Part shown: positions 43,109 through 53,524 of the stretch, piece after piece
Layout of the letters: every line of letters begins with the position of its first letter
How positions within the stretch are numbered: position 1 is the stretch's first letter
DNA from: Phycisphaerales bacterium
GTDB taxonomy: Bacteria; Planctomycetota; Phycisphaerae; Phycisphaerales; SM1A02
Reading direction: 5' to 3'
Length of the DNA stretch: 58,021 bases
Assembly (NCBI GenBank): GCA_030748455.1
Contig: JASMLY010000056.1
Coordinates: 1 to 58,021 of the forward strand
Translations under genes and position numbers: made by a program
The notes under the pieces: model-generated
Told to the model about the DNA's origin: nothing
Seen by the model: only the letters and a program-made list of their open reading frames with translations
Databases searched by the model: none

Positions 43109-45316
43109 ATGCAAAGATTACATAGTTTCCTCATCATCAGTGCCTGCACAATAAGTGCAGCCGTCGCTTCAATTACACGTGCGGAAGAAACCACTGCTGA
43201 GTGGTCATCCCGAGTCTGGAGTGCTGCTTCTGAAGGTCAGTGGGAAACTGTCGAGACACTCCTTGAACGTGTGCCAGAGGGTTCAAGTGAACTGCTTGCA
43301 TCGTTTCGAAGCGACCTCGAATTGTACCAGCAGCATCGCCTCGAAGAAGCCAAAGCCAATACGGAGGCAAGAGAACATGCGCTCAGCGAAATGCGATCGT
43401 TCGCAGCTGAAGGCAATGTATTGCAGGCGATGAAGTTTGCCATTGAAGCGCAGACACTGAGCGATGATTTTGATTCGGTTTTGTATGACGAAGATACCCA
43501 ACGCGTTCTCAAAGATGTAGAAGCAGCGATTGAAACTCACACAGAAGGTGGAAATGTTCTTGTAGCACAAACGCTCGCGTATTACCTTCGCACATTTTTT
43601 GAAGATACTTCTCGAAGAGACCTCTTTGAATTTTGGAGTAAGCAACAACTTGAACTTGTGAATGATGCCATCTTACTTCGGTACTATGCGCCAGTACATC
43701 ACCACAAACTTAATACAGAACAAGCCGAACTTCGAGGAGACGATCCCCCAGAGCCACTGCAGGAAAAATCGAAAGATCTTTGGATAGAACGTGTTGATGA
43801 CATCAGCCGCTACATGGTCATTCAATCACTTCGGAAGGCAGAGGCGGAACACATGGATCAGGTTTCTTGGGGCGAGTTGCTACAAGGCGGGCTCGAAGCA
43901 ATTCGAAGAATCGGGCTTCTTCCTGAAATGGCAGAAACATTTCCGAAACTTTCTCAAGAAGAGCACCGAGTAGCGTGGCTCGCAGCCATTGACGAGGAAG
44001 TCATAACACTTCCACAGTATTTACGGCACATCAGTGGACACAAAACCCTGAAGCAACTGCTCGATCGGGTTCTACTCGCAAACAACGAAACATTGCAACT
44101 TCCAGATGAAGTATTGCTCCGAGAGTTTGGTGATGGCGCGATGCGTAAACTCGATAAATACAGTGCGATCATTTGGCCGAATGAGAAAAGACAATTTGAC
44201 CAGGCAACTGAAGGAAATTTTGTCGGTGTCGGAATCGTGATTCGCGAAAGCAGTACAGGTGAAATTCTCGTTGTGAACCCTATCGATGGCTCTCCTGCAT
44301 ATTACGGAGGAGTGGTTCCTGAAGATATTATTACACATGTAAACGGAGCTTCAACAAGTGGGTGGAGTGTCAACGATGCTGTAGACAAAATCACAGGTAA
44401 ACGTGGAACAGGGGTGACACTCACAATTAAACGAGAAACACAAGAATCTCCTCTTGATCTTCAACTCACACGAGACAACATCATTCTTCGATCTGTGCAT
44501 GGTTGGAACAAGATAGGCATTTCAGAAAATGGTGAACCTATTTGGGATTGGTATGTCGATCCAGAAAATCACATTGGGTACATCAAACTTACTGGTTTTT
44601 CTAAGTCATCGTACGCTGATATGCTTGCTGCAATTCGTGATATGCAAGAAGTCTCCGAACCTAATGGATTGATCCTTGATTTACGGCACAACCCAGGTGG
44701 CTTACTACCAGTTGCGAGACAAATATCAAATCTCTTCATCAAAGATGGGAGTATTGTCAGTGGGGAGAATGCAAACGGTGACCTGTTGTTTAGCATGCAA
44801 GCGTATGCAAATCGAGCCTACCTCTCAGATTGGCCTCTCGTCATCCTGATCAACCAAGGTTCTGCAAGCGCAAGCGAAATTGTCTCTGGCTCTGTACAAG
44901 CGCACGGAGCAGGAATCATCCTTGGCCAACGAAGTTGGGGTAAAGGAAGTGTGCAAACTGTCCATAACATAGGGTCTGGTGATCAAGCACTCGTCAAACT
45001 GACGACCCAGTTCTACCGTCTTCCTCCCACTGAAGATGGACCTGGACGACTTGTCCATAAACGCGAAGGTTCAACTGATTGGGGTGTCTTACCTGACATA
45101 GAGGTGGCAATGTCCCCAAACCAAATCAGCAGCTCTAATGAGTTACGACGTGATTCACAAATGCTCATTTTAGGCAGCGACAACGCCGACCTTCCAGATG
45201 TCAATGACCTTCTCACAAAGGGTCTCGATCCTCAACTCGAAACAGCCTTACTCTTACTTCGAGCAAACGCGTTAACCGAAACATATTCCGAATTCCACCG
45301 AGCTAGTATTAAATAA
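43109..45316 (+). CDS. S41 family C-terminal processing protease, exported
   Basis: 735 residues. Signal peptide 1-24. An N-terminal helical region of about 330 residues (Glu-rich, EARALSEMRS-like heptads) precedes a PDZ domain (about 370-460; GVGIVIRE, VVNPIDGSPAYYGGVVPEDIITHVNG) and the S41 core. Nucleophile Ser in NQGSASASEIVSG and the Lys base in GQRSWGKGSVQ give the Ser/Lys dyad; GLILDLRHNPGG is the other family signature. Such proteases trim envelope proteins from the C-terminus. AAGGA lies ten bases before the ATG. Confidence 0.9.
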   Translation: MQRLHSFLIISACTISAAVASITRAEETTAEWSSRVWSAASEGQWETVETLLERVPEGSSELLASFRSDLELYQQHRLEEAKANTEAREHALSEMRSFAAEGNVLQAMKFAIEAQTLSDDFDSVLYDEDTQRVLKDVEAAIETHTEGGNVLVAQTLAYYLRTFFEDTSRRDLFEFWSKQQLELVNDAILLRYYAPVHHHKLNTEQAELRGDDPPEPLQEKSKDLWIERVDDISRYMVIQSLRKAEAEHMDQVSWGELLQGGLEAIRRIGLLPEMAETFPKLSQEEHRVAWLAAIDEEVITLPQYLRHISGHKTLKQLLDRVLLANNETLQLPDEVLLREFGDGAMRKLDKYSAIIWPNEKRQFDQATEGNFVGVGIVIRESSTGEILVVNPIDGSPAYYGGVVPEDIITHVNGASTSGWSVNDAVDKITGKRGTGVTLTIKRETQESPLDLQLTRDNIILRSVHGWNKIGISENGEPIWDWYVDPENHIGYIKLTGFSKSSYADMLAAIRDMQEVSEPNGLILDLRHNPGGLLPVARQISNLFIKDGSIVSGENANGDLLFSMQAYANRAYLSDWPLVILINQGSASASEIVSGSVQAHGAGIILGQRSWGKGSVQTVHNIGSGDQALVKLTTQFYRLPPTEDGPGRLVHKREGSTDWGVLPDIEVAMSPNQISSSNELRRDSQMLILGSDNADLPDVNDLLTKGLDPQLETALLLLRANALTETYSEFHRASIK

Positions 45317-45387
45317 CCCCACCAAATGCTGCCTTTTGGCAAACAAAGTGAGGCTCACATCCGACCCGCCTCCGCTATGATGTCGGA

Positions 45388-46683
45388 ATGTTACTTACAC
45401 CACTTGCACTTGCATTAGCGTTTTTAGCACCATCGGAACACCATCGCTTCGGTTTAACTGAAGCAATGCCTCGAATCGAAGGCACGATCCGTGTTGGTTC
45501 CTACAACATGTTGAACTACTTCGATCAAGTAGATGACCCTGCACTTCAAGGGAAATATGACGATTTTGGAGATAACCCCGGACCAACTTCTGAAGCGCGA
45601 TGTGAAGAACTTGCAAAAGTCATCCGTGAACTTGATGCGGACATCCTTGCACTTCAAGAAGTGGAAGGACACGATGCGCTCGTATCCTTTAACGAACAGT
45701 ATCTCCAAGGCATGGGGTATGACTATGTTGTCTCGGAAGAAGTAGGGTATTACCGCGGGATCGAGCAAAGCCTGCTCAGCCGGTTCCCTGTTAAAGATAT
45801 TCGAACATGGCAAAATGTTGACCTTCGCAAAATTGAACGTCTTGGCGGGGGGTGGACTGAGATACCATCAGATGTAGAAGAAATTACATTTCAGAGAAGC
45901 CCTCTATGTGTCACAGTCGAAACACCAAATGGATATGAACTGACGCTGTTTGTCGTCCATCACAAAGCTGGTCGGAATGCGTGGCACCGTGAGCTTGAAA
46001 CGGTGCAAATTCTTGAATATGTCGAGGACATGACACGCGATAACCCAGAAAGAAACATCGCCGTCATCGGTGACTTTAATGCAGTCCCTTGGGATCGATC
46101 GACACGTGCGTACTTCCGTAATGGCATGACAGACTCGATGTCGCTTCGATCCAAAAACATCGAGTGGGATGACACCTCACCGCTTCGGATTACTCACACT
46201 TCTGGACGAATACTTGACTACATTCTGTTGAACCCAGCAGCACTTGAAGAGTACGTGATTGACAGTGGGTTCGTACTCGGTTCTTCCGCAGAGGAATACA
46301 ACTGGCGAGAGGACCCTTTTCCAGATGGATACGCTTCCGACCACTGTGCGATTGCCATTGATATGGTCCCTCGAAACGGGGAGGGCAACACCGTGACAGC
46401 AAGGGCTTGGCCAAGATCTGCAACCAAAACAGCGCTCGCGGCTTCACCCCCAGCAGCAGCATTCTCTTCTCCAAAAACGACAACCTCTTCTTCAACTGGA
46501 CCAACTAAAACTGCCGCTCCAAGTGAGGCTCCCTTCGTTGCATCAAAACGAAGCAAAGTTTTTCACACTGGAACTTGTGGACGTAAACGCGTCGGAGAAA
46601 AAAACCAAGTCGGGTACTCCACGTTCAGTGATGCCAAGAATGCAGGTAAACGTCCAGCTAAATGTTGCAATCCAACAGAGTGA
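45388..46683 (+). CDS. Secreted endonuclease/exonuclease/phosphatase-family protein with Ada-like zinc tail
   Basis: 431 residues. Signal peptide about 1-16. The EEP fold (about 30-335) is marked by GSYNMLNYF (Asn), ADILALQEVEG (Glu), HHKAGRN, VIGDFNAVPWD (D-x-N) and YASDHCAI (Asp-His). A Ser/Thr/Ala/Pro-rich linker (about 340-385) leads to a C-terminal domain FVASKRSKVFHTG...CGRKRV...YSTFSDAKNAGKRPAKCC that resembles the Ada metal-binding domain found after many nucleases and implies DNA binding. Likely an extracellular or periplasmic nuclease. Its stop abuts the trpB stop with no gap. Confidence 0.84.
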   Translation: MLLTPLALALAFLAPSEHHRFGLTEAMPRIEGTIRVGSYNMLNYFDQVDDPALQGKYDDFGDNPGPTSEARCEELAKVIRELDADILALQEVEGHDALVSFNEQYLQGMGYDYVVSEEVGYYRGIEQSLLSRFPVKDIRTWQNVDLRKIERLGGGWTEIPSDVEEITFQRSPLCVTVETPNGYELTLFVVHHKAGRNAWHRELETVQILEYVEDMTRDNPERNIAVIGDFNAVPWDRSTRAYFRNGMTDSMSLRSKNIEWDDTSPLRITHTSGRILDYILLNPAALEEYVIDSGFVLGSSAEEYNWREDPFPDGYASDHCAIAIDMVPRNGEGNTVTARAWPRSATKTALAASPPAAAFSSPKTTTSSSTGPTKTAAPSEAPFVASKRSKVFHTGTCGRKRVGEKNQVGYSTFSDAKNAGKRPAKCCNPTE

Positions 46684-47871
46684 TTACTCCGTTGCTAAAA
46701 GACGCTGTACTTCCTCAACGTCTTTGTCGCCGCGACCAGAAATGTTGATAAGAAGATGCTGCTCCGCGGTCATTTCTTTCGAAACCTTCAACGCACCAGC
46801 GACTGCGTGCGAAGATTCAAGTGCTGGAATAATCCCCTCAGTTTCAGATAACAGTTTGAACGCAGCAAGCGCCTCTTGGTCATCAACAATCAGGTAGGTT
46901 GCTCGTTGTTCATCTTGCCAATAGGAATGCTCAGGACCAACGCCCGGATAATCCAAGCCAGCAGAACAGGAGTGTACGTTTTGCGTTTGACCATCTTCAT
47001 CCTGTAAGACATAACTGTAGGAACCATGCAACACACCTGGGGATCCTAAACACAGAGGGGCGGCGTGCTCACCGACTCCTCGACCCGTCCCACCTGCTTC
47101 AACACCCACAAGACGAACAGACTCATCGTCAACAAACGGAGCGAAGATCCCCGCAGCATTTGATCCTCCACCAACGCACGCCACGATACAATCGGGAAGT
47201 TTCCCAATCTGTGCAAGGGACTGGGACTTTGCTTCAGTTCCGATGACAGATTGCAACGCTCTTACGATGAACGGGAAGGGGTGCGGTCCTACAACAGAAC
47301 CCAAAATGTAATGGGTCTTCTCTACTGAGCCCATCCAATCTCTCATCGCTTCATTCGTTGCATCTTTGAGCGTTTTTGATCCCGAATCAACAACATGCAC
47401 CGTTGCACCGAGTAACTCCATCCGAAACACGTTCAGTTTTTGTCTGCGAGCATCTTCTGCACCCATGTACACCTCGCATTGCAAACCAAGTTTCGCGCAG
47501 GCCGTTGCTGTCGCAACTCCGTGTTGACCTGCACCTGTTTCTGCGATTATTCGATGCTTCCCCATTCTCTTAGCAAGAAGTGCTTGCCCGATTGTATTGT
47601 TAATTTTATGCGCGCCAGTATGTGCAAGGTCTTCCCTTTTAAGCCAAACAGATGGTCCACCGAACACCTCACTTAAACGTGGCGCAAAGGTCAACGGTGT
47701 CGGTCGTGCCACGTACTCCGATAGTAATTGATCAAGTTCTGCAGCAAAAGAGAGATCCTCTCGAGCTTCTTGCCATGCTGTAGAAAGTTGTTCTAATGCA
47801 AACATGAGCGTCTCTGGCACATACTGCCCACCAAACGCACCAAATCGTCCATCACATGTATCTGAATTCAT
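46684..47871 (-). CDS. trpB: Tryptophan synthase beta chain
   Basis: 395 residues, usual TrpB length. Joins indole and L-serine with pyridoxal phosphate. Seen: [16 protein letters not shown] at the start, [20 protein letters not shown] (PLP Lys in HKINN), [21 protein letters not shown] (phosphate loop), SVGLDYPG-equivalent [13 protein letters not shown], and SGRGDKD at the end. No trpA is adjacent, so the trp genes are scattered here. Overlaps the upstream hydrolase gene by four bases (ATGA). Confidence 0.96.
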   Translation of the reverse strand: MNSDTCDGRFGAFGGQYVPETLMFALEQLSTAWQEAREDLSFAAELDQLLSEYVARPTPLTFAPRLSEVFGGPSVWLKREDLAHTGAHKINNTIGQALLAKRMGKHRIIAETGAGQHGVATATACAKLGLQCEVYMGAEDARRQKLNVFRMELLGATVHVVDSGSKTLKDATNEAMRDWMGSVEKTHYILGSVVGPHPFPFIVRALQSVIGTEAKSQSLAQIGKLPDCIVACVGGGSNAAGIFAPFVDDESVRLVGVEAGGTGRGVGEHAAPLCLGSPGVLHGSYSYVLQDEDGQTQNVHSCSAGLDYPGVGPEHSYWQDEQRATYLIVDDQEALAAFKLLSETEGIIPALESSHAVAGALKVSKEMTAEQHLLINISGRGDKDVEEVQRLLATE

Positions 47872-48704
47872 TGAGAGTTCTCCGTATCGCTTTTTAAAAC
47901 TCGGGCGAGAAAATCCACTTGCACCTCTTTCACAAAGGCTGATTGCCTGCCAAAACCCATGTGTTCTTTCGGTGCTCCTGTATGATCAAATGCAATGAAT
48001 TCGATCAGGTCGGGATTGGTGTATCTTGATTTTAAACGGGCGATAAACTCTTCTTGAGCAGCAAAAGGAACCCATTCATCATGACGAGAGTGGAAGGCCA
48101 AAAGTGGAATCTCTGCCCATTGGCTCAAATGATCTGCTGGGTTGAGAGCAGCAAACTCTTCGTCTGTCAATGCTTGAAACATTGTGTGCCCACGCTGCCG
48201 TCGCCACTGACCCATCGTCGCTTCCAATATGGTCGCACGAAACTGATGAGGTTTGTTTAACCGCAGAATTGATGCCATTCCACCAGCAGACATCCCACCA
48301 AGCGCGGCACGTTCAAGATCAAACCCATCAAAAAACTGTAAATTCTCAAGTACGGCATCGAGTTCAGAAGCCATCTGGTTCACGACATCGAACGCTGCCT
48401 CAGGTTCTTGCATAGCAGCAATATACCGCTCTCCATGGCCTGGCAAATCAACTGCGCAGATATTGATCCCTCTGCGAAGATACCGAGCATATCTACCAGG
48501 GTCGAGTTCTTTGTCAGCGGTTCTGCCATGGATCCACAATAGAAAGGGTCTAGGACGAGTATCTCTTTGTGCAAGAAGTGCTGGTACTTCACCAAATCGC
48601 TCTACTCTTGCTATTTTTCTTAGCCTACTTGGAAGTTGTTCAAAACGAGTGCTCACTTTGCGCATTCTACCAATCTCAGTCGCATAATTGGTTTCATTTT
48701 GCAT
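47868..48704 (-). CDS. Alpha/beta hydrolase (S9/dienelactone-like)
   Basis: 278 residues. Alpha/beta hydrolase signatures: [12 protein letters not shown] (oxyanion His-Gly), [11 protein letters not shown], nucleophile in [12 protein letters not shown], then Asp in [11 protein letters not shown] and His in a late DHTG or EHMGF. No signal peptide. Possible peptidase or esterase; substrate unknown. The start is uncertain: ATG 48704 or ATG 48665, both within a region divergent from rsmD. Co-translated with trpB through ATGA. Confidence 0.75.
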   Translation of the reverse strand: MQNETNYATEIGRMRKVSTRFEQLPSRLRKIARVERFGEVPALLAQRDTRPRPFLLWIHGRTADKELDPGRYARYLRRGINICAVDLPGHGERYIAAMQEPEAAFDVVNQMASELDAVLENLQFFDGFDLERAALGGMSAGGMASILRLNKPHQFRATILEATMGQWRRQRGHTMFQALTDEEFAALNPADHLSQWAEIPLLAFHSRHDEWVPFAAQEEFIARLKSRYTNPDLIEFIAFDHTGAPKEHMGFGRQSAFVKEVQVDFLARVLKSDTENSQ

Positions 48705-48735
48705 GCCCTCGAACCCAATGAGGTATCCTGCACGC

Positions 48736-49317
48736 ATGTTGAAAGTCATCGGTGGTCAATATAAATCACGCCACCTGAAAACTCCTAAAGACAGTGAGAC
48801 AACACGCCCATGGACGGGCAGAGCACGTGAATCTGTCTTCAACCAACTTCGAGGGCATATCCCTGATGGAGCTGTACTAGATCTCTTCGCAGGGGTAGGC
48901 ACGATGGGGCTTGAAGCTGCAAGCAGGGGCGCGAAAGCGGTCGTCATGATCGAAAGAGATCGAAAAGTTATGGAACTCTTGCAAAATAATATCCAAACAC
49001 TCGGATGTTCTGAGCAAGTGCAAGCCGTTTCAGCAGACGCACTTGGTAGCGTCCCACTACTTCGATCGCCAAAACCCCTCGACGTGGCATTTGTCGACCC
49101 GCCATACGCCATGATGTCCGATGATGGCATGCGCCAACGAATCCTTGAACAGATTGCCAAAATAGGGGAACTACTTGCAGACGACGGGTACATCGTACTT
49201 CGTTCACCAATCAACCCACACAGAGTGGATCACACCATACAGGCACTCGATGGACCAGAACTCCACAAACATGGCGCTGGAATGTGGGTTCTCTTTTACG
49301 GCAAACGAACTCTATGA
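48736..49317 (+). CDS. rsmD: 16S rRNA (guanine(966)-N(2))-methyltransferase
   Basis: 193 residues, normal. Methylates G966 of 16S rRNA using S-adenosylmethionine. Seen: RPWTGRARESVFNQL (RsmD N-terminus RPT-x-RVRE-like), VLDLFAGVGTMGLEAASRGA (SAM site), VMIERDRK, and DVAFVDPPYAMM with the DPPY catalytic motif. Start at ATG 48736 (MLKVIGGQY), the standard family N-terminus; upstream in-frame ATGs give non-family sequence. Overlaps the next gene by four bases. Confidence 0.93.
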   Translation: MLKVIGGQYKSRHLKTPKDSETTRPWTGRARESVFNQLRGHIPDGAVLDLFAGVGTMGLEAASRGAKAVVMIERDRKVMELLQNNIQTLGCSEQVQAVSADALGSVPLLRSPKPLDVAFVDPPYAMMSDDGMRQRILEQIAKIGELLADDGYIVLRSPINPHRVDHTIQALDGPELHKHGAGMWVLFYGKRTL

Positions 49318-50546
49318 CCGCATCCTGTCCTAACGAAGCAAGAAGTGCCGCAATCGAAATCCTCACCACGCTGCGGACCGCTGGCTTTGAAACGTACTTC
49401 GCTGGGGGGTGTGTTCGCGACCGGCTCCTTTCTGCTGCCCCAACGGAATATGACATCGCAACTGCAGCTCGCCCAGAAGAGATTAAGACGCTCTTCCCAA
49501 AAGCGAAAAGTGTTGGTGAAGCGTTCGGAGTCATGCTTGTTCGAAAGAACAACATCATCTTTGACGTGGCAACCTTCAGAAGCGATGGCGAATACAAAGA
49601 CCACCGACATCCAACAAATGTAACTTTTACAGATGCTGAACATGATGCACAACGACGTGATTTTACAATCAATGGGCTATTTGAAGACCCCATAGAAGAA
49701 AGAGTCATCGACTATGTCGGCGGCAAAGACGATGTAGATGCTCGGATCATTCGGGCTATTGGTGACCCTCACAAACGACTTGATGATGATCACTTGCGTA
49801 TGTTACGGGCCGTTCGTTTTGCCTCGAACTTTTCTTTTTCAATTGAGTCTGAAACCGCTGACGCAATTCGCCAACATGCGCATCGACTTGATGGCATTTC
49901 CCGTGAACGAATCGGTGGCGAACTACGACAAATGCTTACGCACACAAACAGGGGGGTTGCTGCGTGGGAACTTCAGTACCTTGGTCTTGATGTTCCAGTT
50001 TTGGGGGAACAGTCAATCTTAAGTGCCCCAACTCGTGTAGGTAGACTTCCAGCAATTTCAACCTTCGCAACTGCACTCGCCGCGTGGATCATTGATAGAC
50101 ATACTTCAGAAGCAGATCTTCAAACTATTGCAACTCGATGGAGAGAACAGCTTCTCCTTTCAAACCGTGAATACCGTGAACTTCAAGAAATACTCACACT
50201 CCACACGGTACTTGGATCTTGGGAAACTCTTGGAGTTGCAAAACAGAAGCGTCTTGCAAGCGCACCGCAATTCCCAGAAACGCTTGCGATTCTACAAGCA
50301 GAAGATCGCCCCATGTTTGTCTTTGTTAAACAAGCGATTACGGAACTATGCAAGACAGGGCTTTCCCCAGAACCCTTTGTTACAGGGGACGATCTTGTCA
50401 AGGCCTCAGTCCCCCAATCGCCATCGATTGGATTAATCCTTGATGCCTTGTATGACGCCCAGCTCGAGGGCGGGGTGACATGCAGGGAAGACGCCCTTGA
50501 ACTTGCAAAAGTGATTGCTCGGGATATCCTCGGAGATGCCCAGTAG
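49314..50546 (+). CDS. CCA tRNA nucleotidyltransferase/poly(A) polymerase family protein
   Basis: 410 residues. Class II nucleotidyltransferase head: YFAGGCVRDRLLS, EYDIATAARPEE (catalytic Glu/Asp pair), FRSDGEYKDHRHP and RRDFTINGLFED, then the RNA-binding neck (GDPHKRLDDDHLRMLRAVRFA) characteristic of CCA-adding enzymes and PcnB. Function could be adding CCA to tRNA (the window's tRNA-Gly lacks an encoded CCA) or polyadenylation; the sequence alone does not decide. Start ATG 49314 overlaps the rsmD stop. Confidence 0.88.
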   Translation: MTASCPNEARSAAIEILTTLRTAGFETYFAGGCVRDRLLSAAPTEYDIATAARPEEIKTLFPKAKSVGEAFGVMLVRKNNIIFDVATFRSDGEYKDHRHPTNVTFTDAEHDAQRRDFTINGLFEDPIEERVIDYVGGKDDVDARIIRAIGDPHKRLDDDHLRMLRAVRFASNFSFSIESETADAIRQHAHRLDGISRERIGGELRQMLTHTNRGVAAWELQYLGLDVPVLGEQSILSAPTRVGRLPAISTFATALAAWIIDRHTSEADLQTIATRWREQLLLSNREYRELQEILTLHTVLGSWETLGVAKQKRLASAPQFPETLAILQAEDRPMFVFVKQAITELCKTGLSPEPFVTGDDLVKASVPQSPSIGLILDALYDAQLEGGVTCREDALELAKVIARDILGDAQ

Positions 50547-50563
50547 CCTGTTACACTGCACAT

Positions 50564-51736
50564 ATGAAGAACCTATATCTACTTTTGGCTTTGAGTTTGC
50601 TATCCACCACACCTGCGGGGGCATACTTCCCATCCGAAGAAGACAACATTTTCGCTTGGGCTGATGCGGTCACTGAAACAGAAGATCGTGGTGCCTCGAT
50701 CCTTATGATCCCGATGCGAGGGCAAACGCTCACGGATATACGAGGTGAAATCTATGAAGAGTTGATTGATGAGATTGCTGACCTGAACCCAGATCTCATC
50801 GTTGTAGATATCGATTGCAAAGATGCACATGATGTTTTTTACCAACAAATGGGTTGGCTGAATCCAAAAGAGATTGGTAAATTTGAAGGGGAAACAAAAA
50901 ATCTCCCAGCGGTTGCGAAGGTCTTTCGAGTTCACCTTAAGGAAATCCCACAAGTTGTTTTTATCAAAGATGCAATGGGTGCCATTTCTCCCCTTGCGCT
51001 CTCTTGGGAAAAAGCATACATGACTCCAACAGCGCGTCTCACTGGCACTATGGAACTTGCATCGCGTTACGCAGGAATTTCTGACGAAAATGTCCGTGGC
51101 AAAATGCGGACAGCGTGGACCTTACTTGGTTCGATTTTGGGGGGATACGGAAAACGGGATCCAGATCTTATGCTCGCACTTGTTGATCCTGAGAAAGTTC
51201 TCAGTGGAACATGGAACGGGCGCAAAGTAGATTGGTTTAACCATCTTGAAGCTGACTTCCTCGTCGACGGTTCCCCTGACATGGTGCCAGGTTTTTCAGC
51301 AACAATCGCTGAAGAGTTAGGCATCAGTGAAGCAACTGTTGATTCACTCAGTGATGTTCTCCTTCTGAATGACATTCGCGAATACCATTTTGTAGGTGAA
51401 GAAATCACGAAAAAGCTCACAGATTACGTCAAGAATTGGCGGAGTAATCTTGCAAAGGCACAAGAATTGTGGGGTGATTACCAACAAGAGAGTAGATGGG
51501 CAACGGGCGCAAATGCAAAACGGTGGCTCGTCAAAAATAGGAATACCATCAAAATGTTGATCGGGATCTGCAAAAAGTACCCCGCGGTTAGAATCAGAAT
51601 GGGGTTCGATAAACAACTCCGTGGCCTGAACGCAATTCTTGAAGAAATTGAACGAGAGTTACGAAAACCAAGTGCACCAGGTCGGGATGGTGGCGGGCCA
51701 TCGATGGGTGGTGGCGGTGGCGGAATGACGCGATAA
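50564..51736 (+). CDS. Secreted protein, possibly a degenerate SppA/ClpP-fold partner
   Basis: 390 residues, signal peptide 1-20. The early part (about 40-150) resembles the beginning of the SppA/NfeD ClpP-like fold (ILMIPMRGQTLTDIRGEI; PDLIVVDIDCKDA), but the Ser-Gly-Gly/Ala nucleophile motif expected next is not seen. The last 25 residues are Gly-rich (GGGPSMGGGGGGMTR). No recognised family with confidence. It starts 17 bases after the previous gene and 18 before the SppA-like gene, so the two are almost certainly paired. Confidence 0.55.
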   Translation: MKNLYLLLALSLLSTTPAGAYFPSEEDNIFAWADAVTETEDRGASILMIPMRGQTLTDIRGEIYEELIDEIADLNPDLIVVDIDCKDAHDVFYQQMGWLNPKEIGKFEGETKNLPAVAKVFRVHLKEIPQVVFIKDAMGAISPLALSWEKAYMTPTARLTGTMELASRYAGISDENVRGKMRTAWTLLGSILGGYGKRDPDLMLALVDPEKVLSGTWNGRKVDWFNHLEADFLVDGSPDMVPGFSATIAEELGISEATVDSLSDVLLLNDIREYHFVGEEITKKLTDYVKNWRSNLAKAQELWGDYQQESRWATGANAKRWLVKNRNTIKMLIGICKKYPAVRIRMGFDKQLRGLNAILEEIERELRKPSAPGRDGGGPSMGGGGGGMTR

Positions 51737-51754
51737 AAGAGCAGGACTTCTACA

Positions 51755-53056
51755 ATGAAAATACTATCTACTATTTTGTTTGCAACGATTTTTTTATTCT
51801 CACTTTCAGCGTTTTCTGAACCAGTTGAGCTCACATTGCAAGATGGCACTGTATGGGTTGGCAATACTGGTGAGACAATTACTCTTGTTGAGAAAAAGGG
51901 ACGTAAAAAACTAACAGTCGAAGGGATCCTCAAACGATACACGGGGCAATTCATCGTGGTCACTACGGATTCCCGAGATACAGTCGTATTCATCACAGAC
52001 ATTGACTCGATTGAAACTGCAAGTGCTGCATCAAGTACTACCGACCACGGCGCTGAAGCGTCAGAAGAAACAACCATTTCAGACGACGCACCTCTGGAGG
52101 CTTCTCCAAAAGAAACCGTCAACCGTGGCGAGTTGCAAAAAGGTGTATTTCTTCTTCCGCTTGATGGCGGTGTTGGAGAGGTGATCCGTTCAACCGAGAT
52201 CCGCGAGATTGCCGAACACGCTGACACATATGGACCAGGGCAAATCATCGTCCTTGATATCAATTCACCAGGTGGATCAGTACTCACTGGTGTTCAGATG
52301 AGAGATTTGCTGTATGACATACGCAAAAGACATCGTGTTGTTGCGTGGGTTGATCGCGCTACTTCAGGCGGCGCGTTTCTCTCGTTCTGCTGCGATGAAA
52401 TTTACTTTCGCAGAAGTTCCAACTTCGGCTCCATCACGATGTGGAGTGGAAACTTTCAGGGCGCAGAAGAACCAGAAATGAATGCATGGATCAGACAACT
52501 TGAGGGCGTGCTTGCAAAGACAAGTAGAACACCACTCTTTGCAGCTCCGATGGTCGTGTTTGCAGCTCCATTGTCCTATGACATCGACCAAACAACTGGA
52601 AAGATTACGTACTACGACAATACTGATGGTGAGTTTGTTCTCAGCGATGGTGAATCTGTAGAAGTATTATCTGTCACAGCCGACCAAGCGCTCCATAGTG
52701 GGCTCTCAGATGGTACTGCTGATACCGAACAAGAACTTGCTGTACTGCTTGATCTTGACCAATGGCATGAGATTGATGACAAGGGTCGAAAACTAGCGAA
52801 GAACTGGAAACTCACGCTTGAGAAAGCAGGGCTAGAAGTTCCAGAACTCTTCAGTCAACTAAGCGGAAATGTAGAGGCACGTTCCAACGGCGAGCGCATC
52901 ATGAAGCAAATCAAAGCGGGGCGAGCGCTCCTCACGTGGGCTAAAAAACTTGGCGAATCTGCAATGAATTTTGGCTTAGACGATGGATTCCTAGGTGGAC
53001 CAGATCGAGTCGCTGCGATTAAACGGCAAATTAAAGAACTAGAGCAGCAGCGTTAA
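51755..53056 (+). CDS. Exported SppA/NfeD-like serine protease
   Basis: 433 residues. Signal peptide 1-21. A Sm-like/beta N-terminal part (about 22-90) and an acidic linker lead to the ClpP-fold core (about 135-320): GVFLLPLDGGVGE, IIVLDINSPGGSVLTG and WVDRATSGGAFLSFCCDEIYF, where the Ser of SGG is the likely nucleophile; a Lys partner is plausible downstream. C-terminal DGFLGGPDRVAAI. Membrane-anchor helices typical of SppA are not visible, so it may be periplasmic. AGGA precedes the ATG. Paired with the upstream protein. Confidence 0.78.
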   Translation: MKILSTILFATIFLFSLSAFSEPVELTLQDGTVWVGNTGETITLVEKKGRKKLTVEGILKRYTGQFIVVTTDSRDTVVFITDIDSIETASAASSTTDHGAEASEETTISDDAPLEASPKETVNRGELQKGVFLLPLDGGVGEVIRSTEIREIAEHADTYGPGQIIVLDINSPGGSVLTGVQMRDLLYDIRKRHRVVAWVDRATSGGAFLSFCCDEIYFRRSSNFGSITMWSGNFQGAEEPEMNAWIRQLEGVLAKTSRTPLFAAPMVVFAAPLSYDIDQTTGKITYYDNTDGEFVLSDGESVEVLSVTADQALHSGLSDGTADTEQELAVLLDLDQWHEIDDKGRKLAKNWKLTLEKAGLEVPELFSQLSGNVEARSNGERIMKQIKAGRALLTWAKKLGESAMNFGLDDGFLGGPDRVAAIKRQIKELEQQR

Positions 53057-53358
53057 ATTTCAGAATCACAGAATTTTAATACTGCAGGACCGATGACTAC
53101 TTCAAGACCATCTTCGACACGAACTTGATCGATCTTTTTGCCATCGACGAATGTGCCGCCAGTCGATTCTGTGTCTTTCAACATCATCGAACCAGTATGA
53201 TCTTGTTCTATCACACAATGCTCCCTAGAGATACTTGCAGCTCGAATGCGAATGTCGCAATCCGAATCTCGACCAATGAGCAATTCGCTCACATCGCCGA
53301 GCGCGAATTTGCGAATGAGATCACCAGTTCCTTGCTTACAAATATGTAATTCCATCAT
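53053..53358 (-). CDS. FHA-domain protein
   Basis: 101 residues, a single FHA domain that binds phosphothreonine: LIGRDSDCDIRI, SISREHCVIEQ and TGGTFVDGKKI are the consensus GR, S-x-x-H and N/T-G elements (the Asn of the last is Thr-Phe-Val here). No kinase lies nearby. Convergent with the SppA-like gene, overlapping by four bases. It is a small reader module; partner unknown. Confidence 0.87.
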   Translation of the reverse strand: MMELHICKQGTGDLIRKFALGDVSELLIGRDSDCDIRIRAASISREHCVIEQDHTGSMMLKDTESTGGTFVDGKKIDQVRVEDGLEVVIGPAVLKFCDSEI

Positions 53359-53524
53359 AGGAAAGAATATGTCCTTCTAAAAGTACGAAATCGAGCCGTT
53401 AGGTATCTCCAATAGTACACACCATTTCGCGTATTGCCACAAGACTTTTCAAAATAAGTGGAAGAAAATGCCCAAGTTATCGGATGCAGGGGCTAAAGAA
53501 GAACGAGGAAGATAAGATATACAG

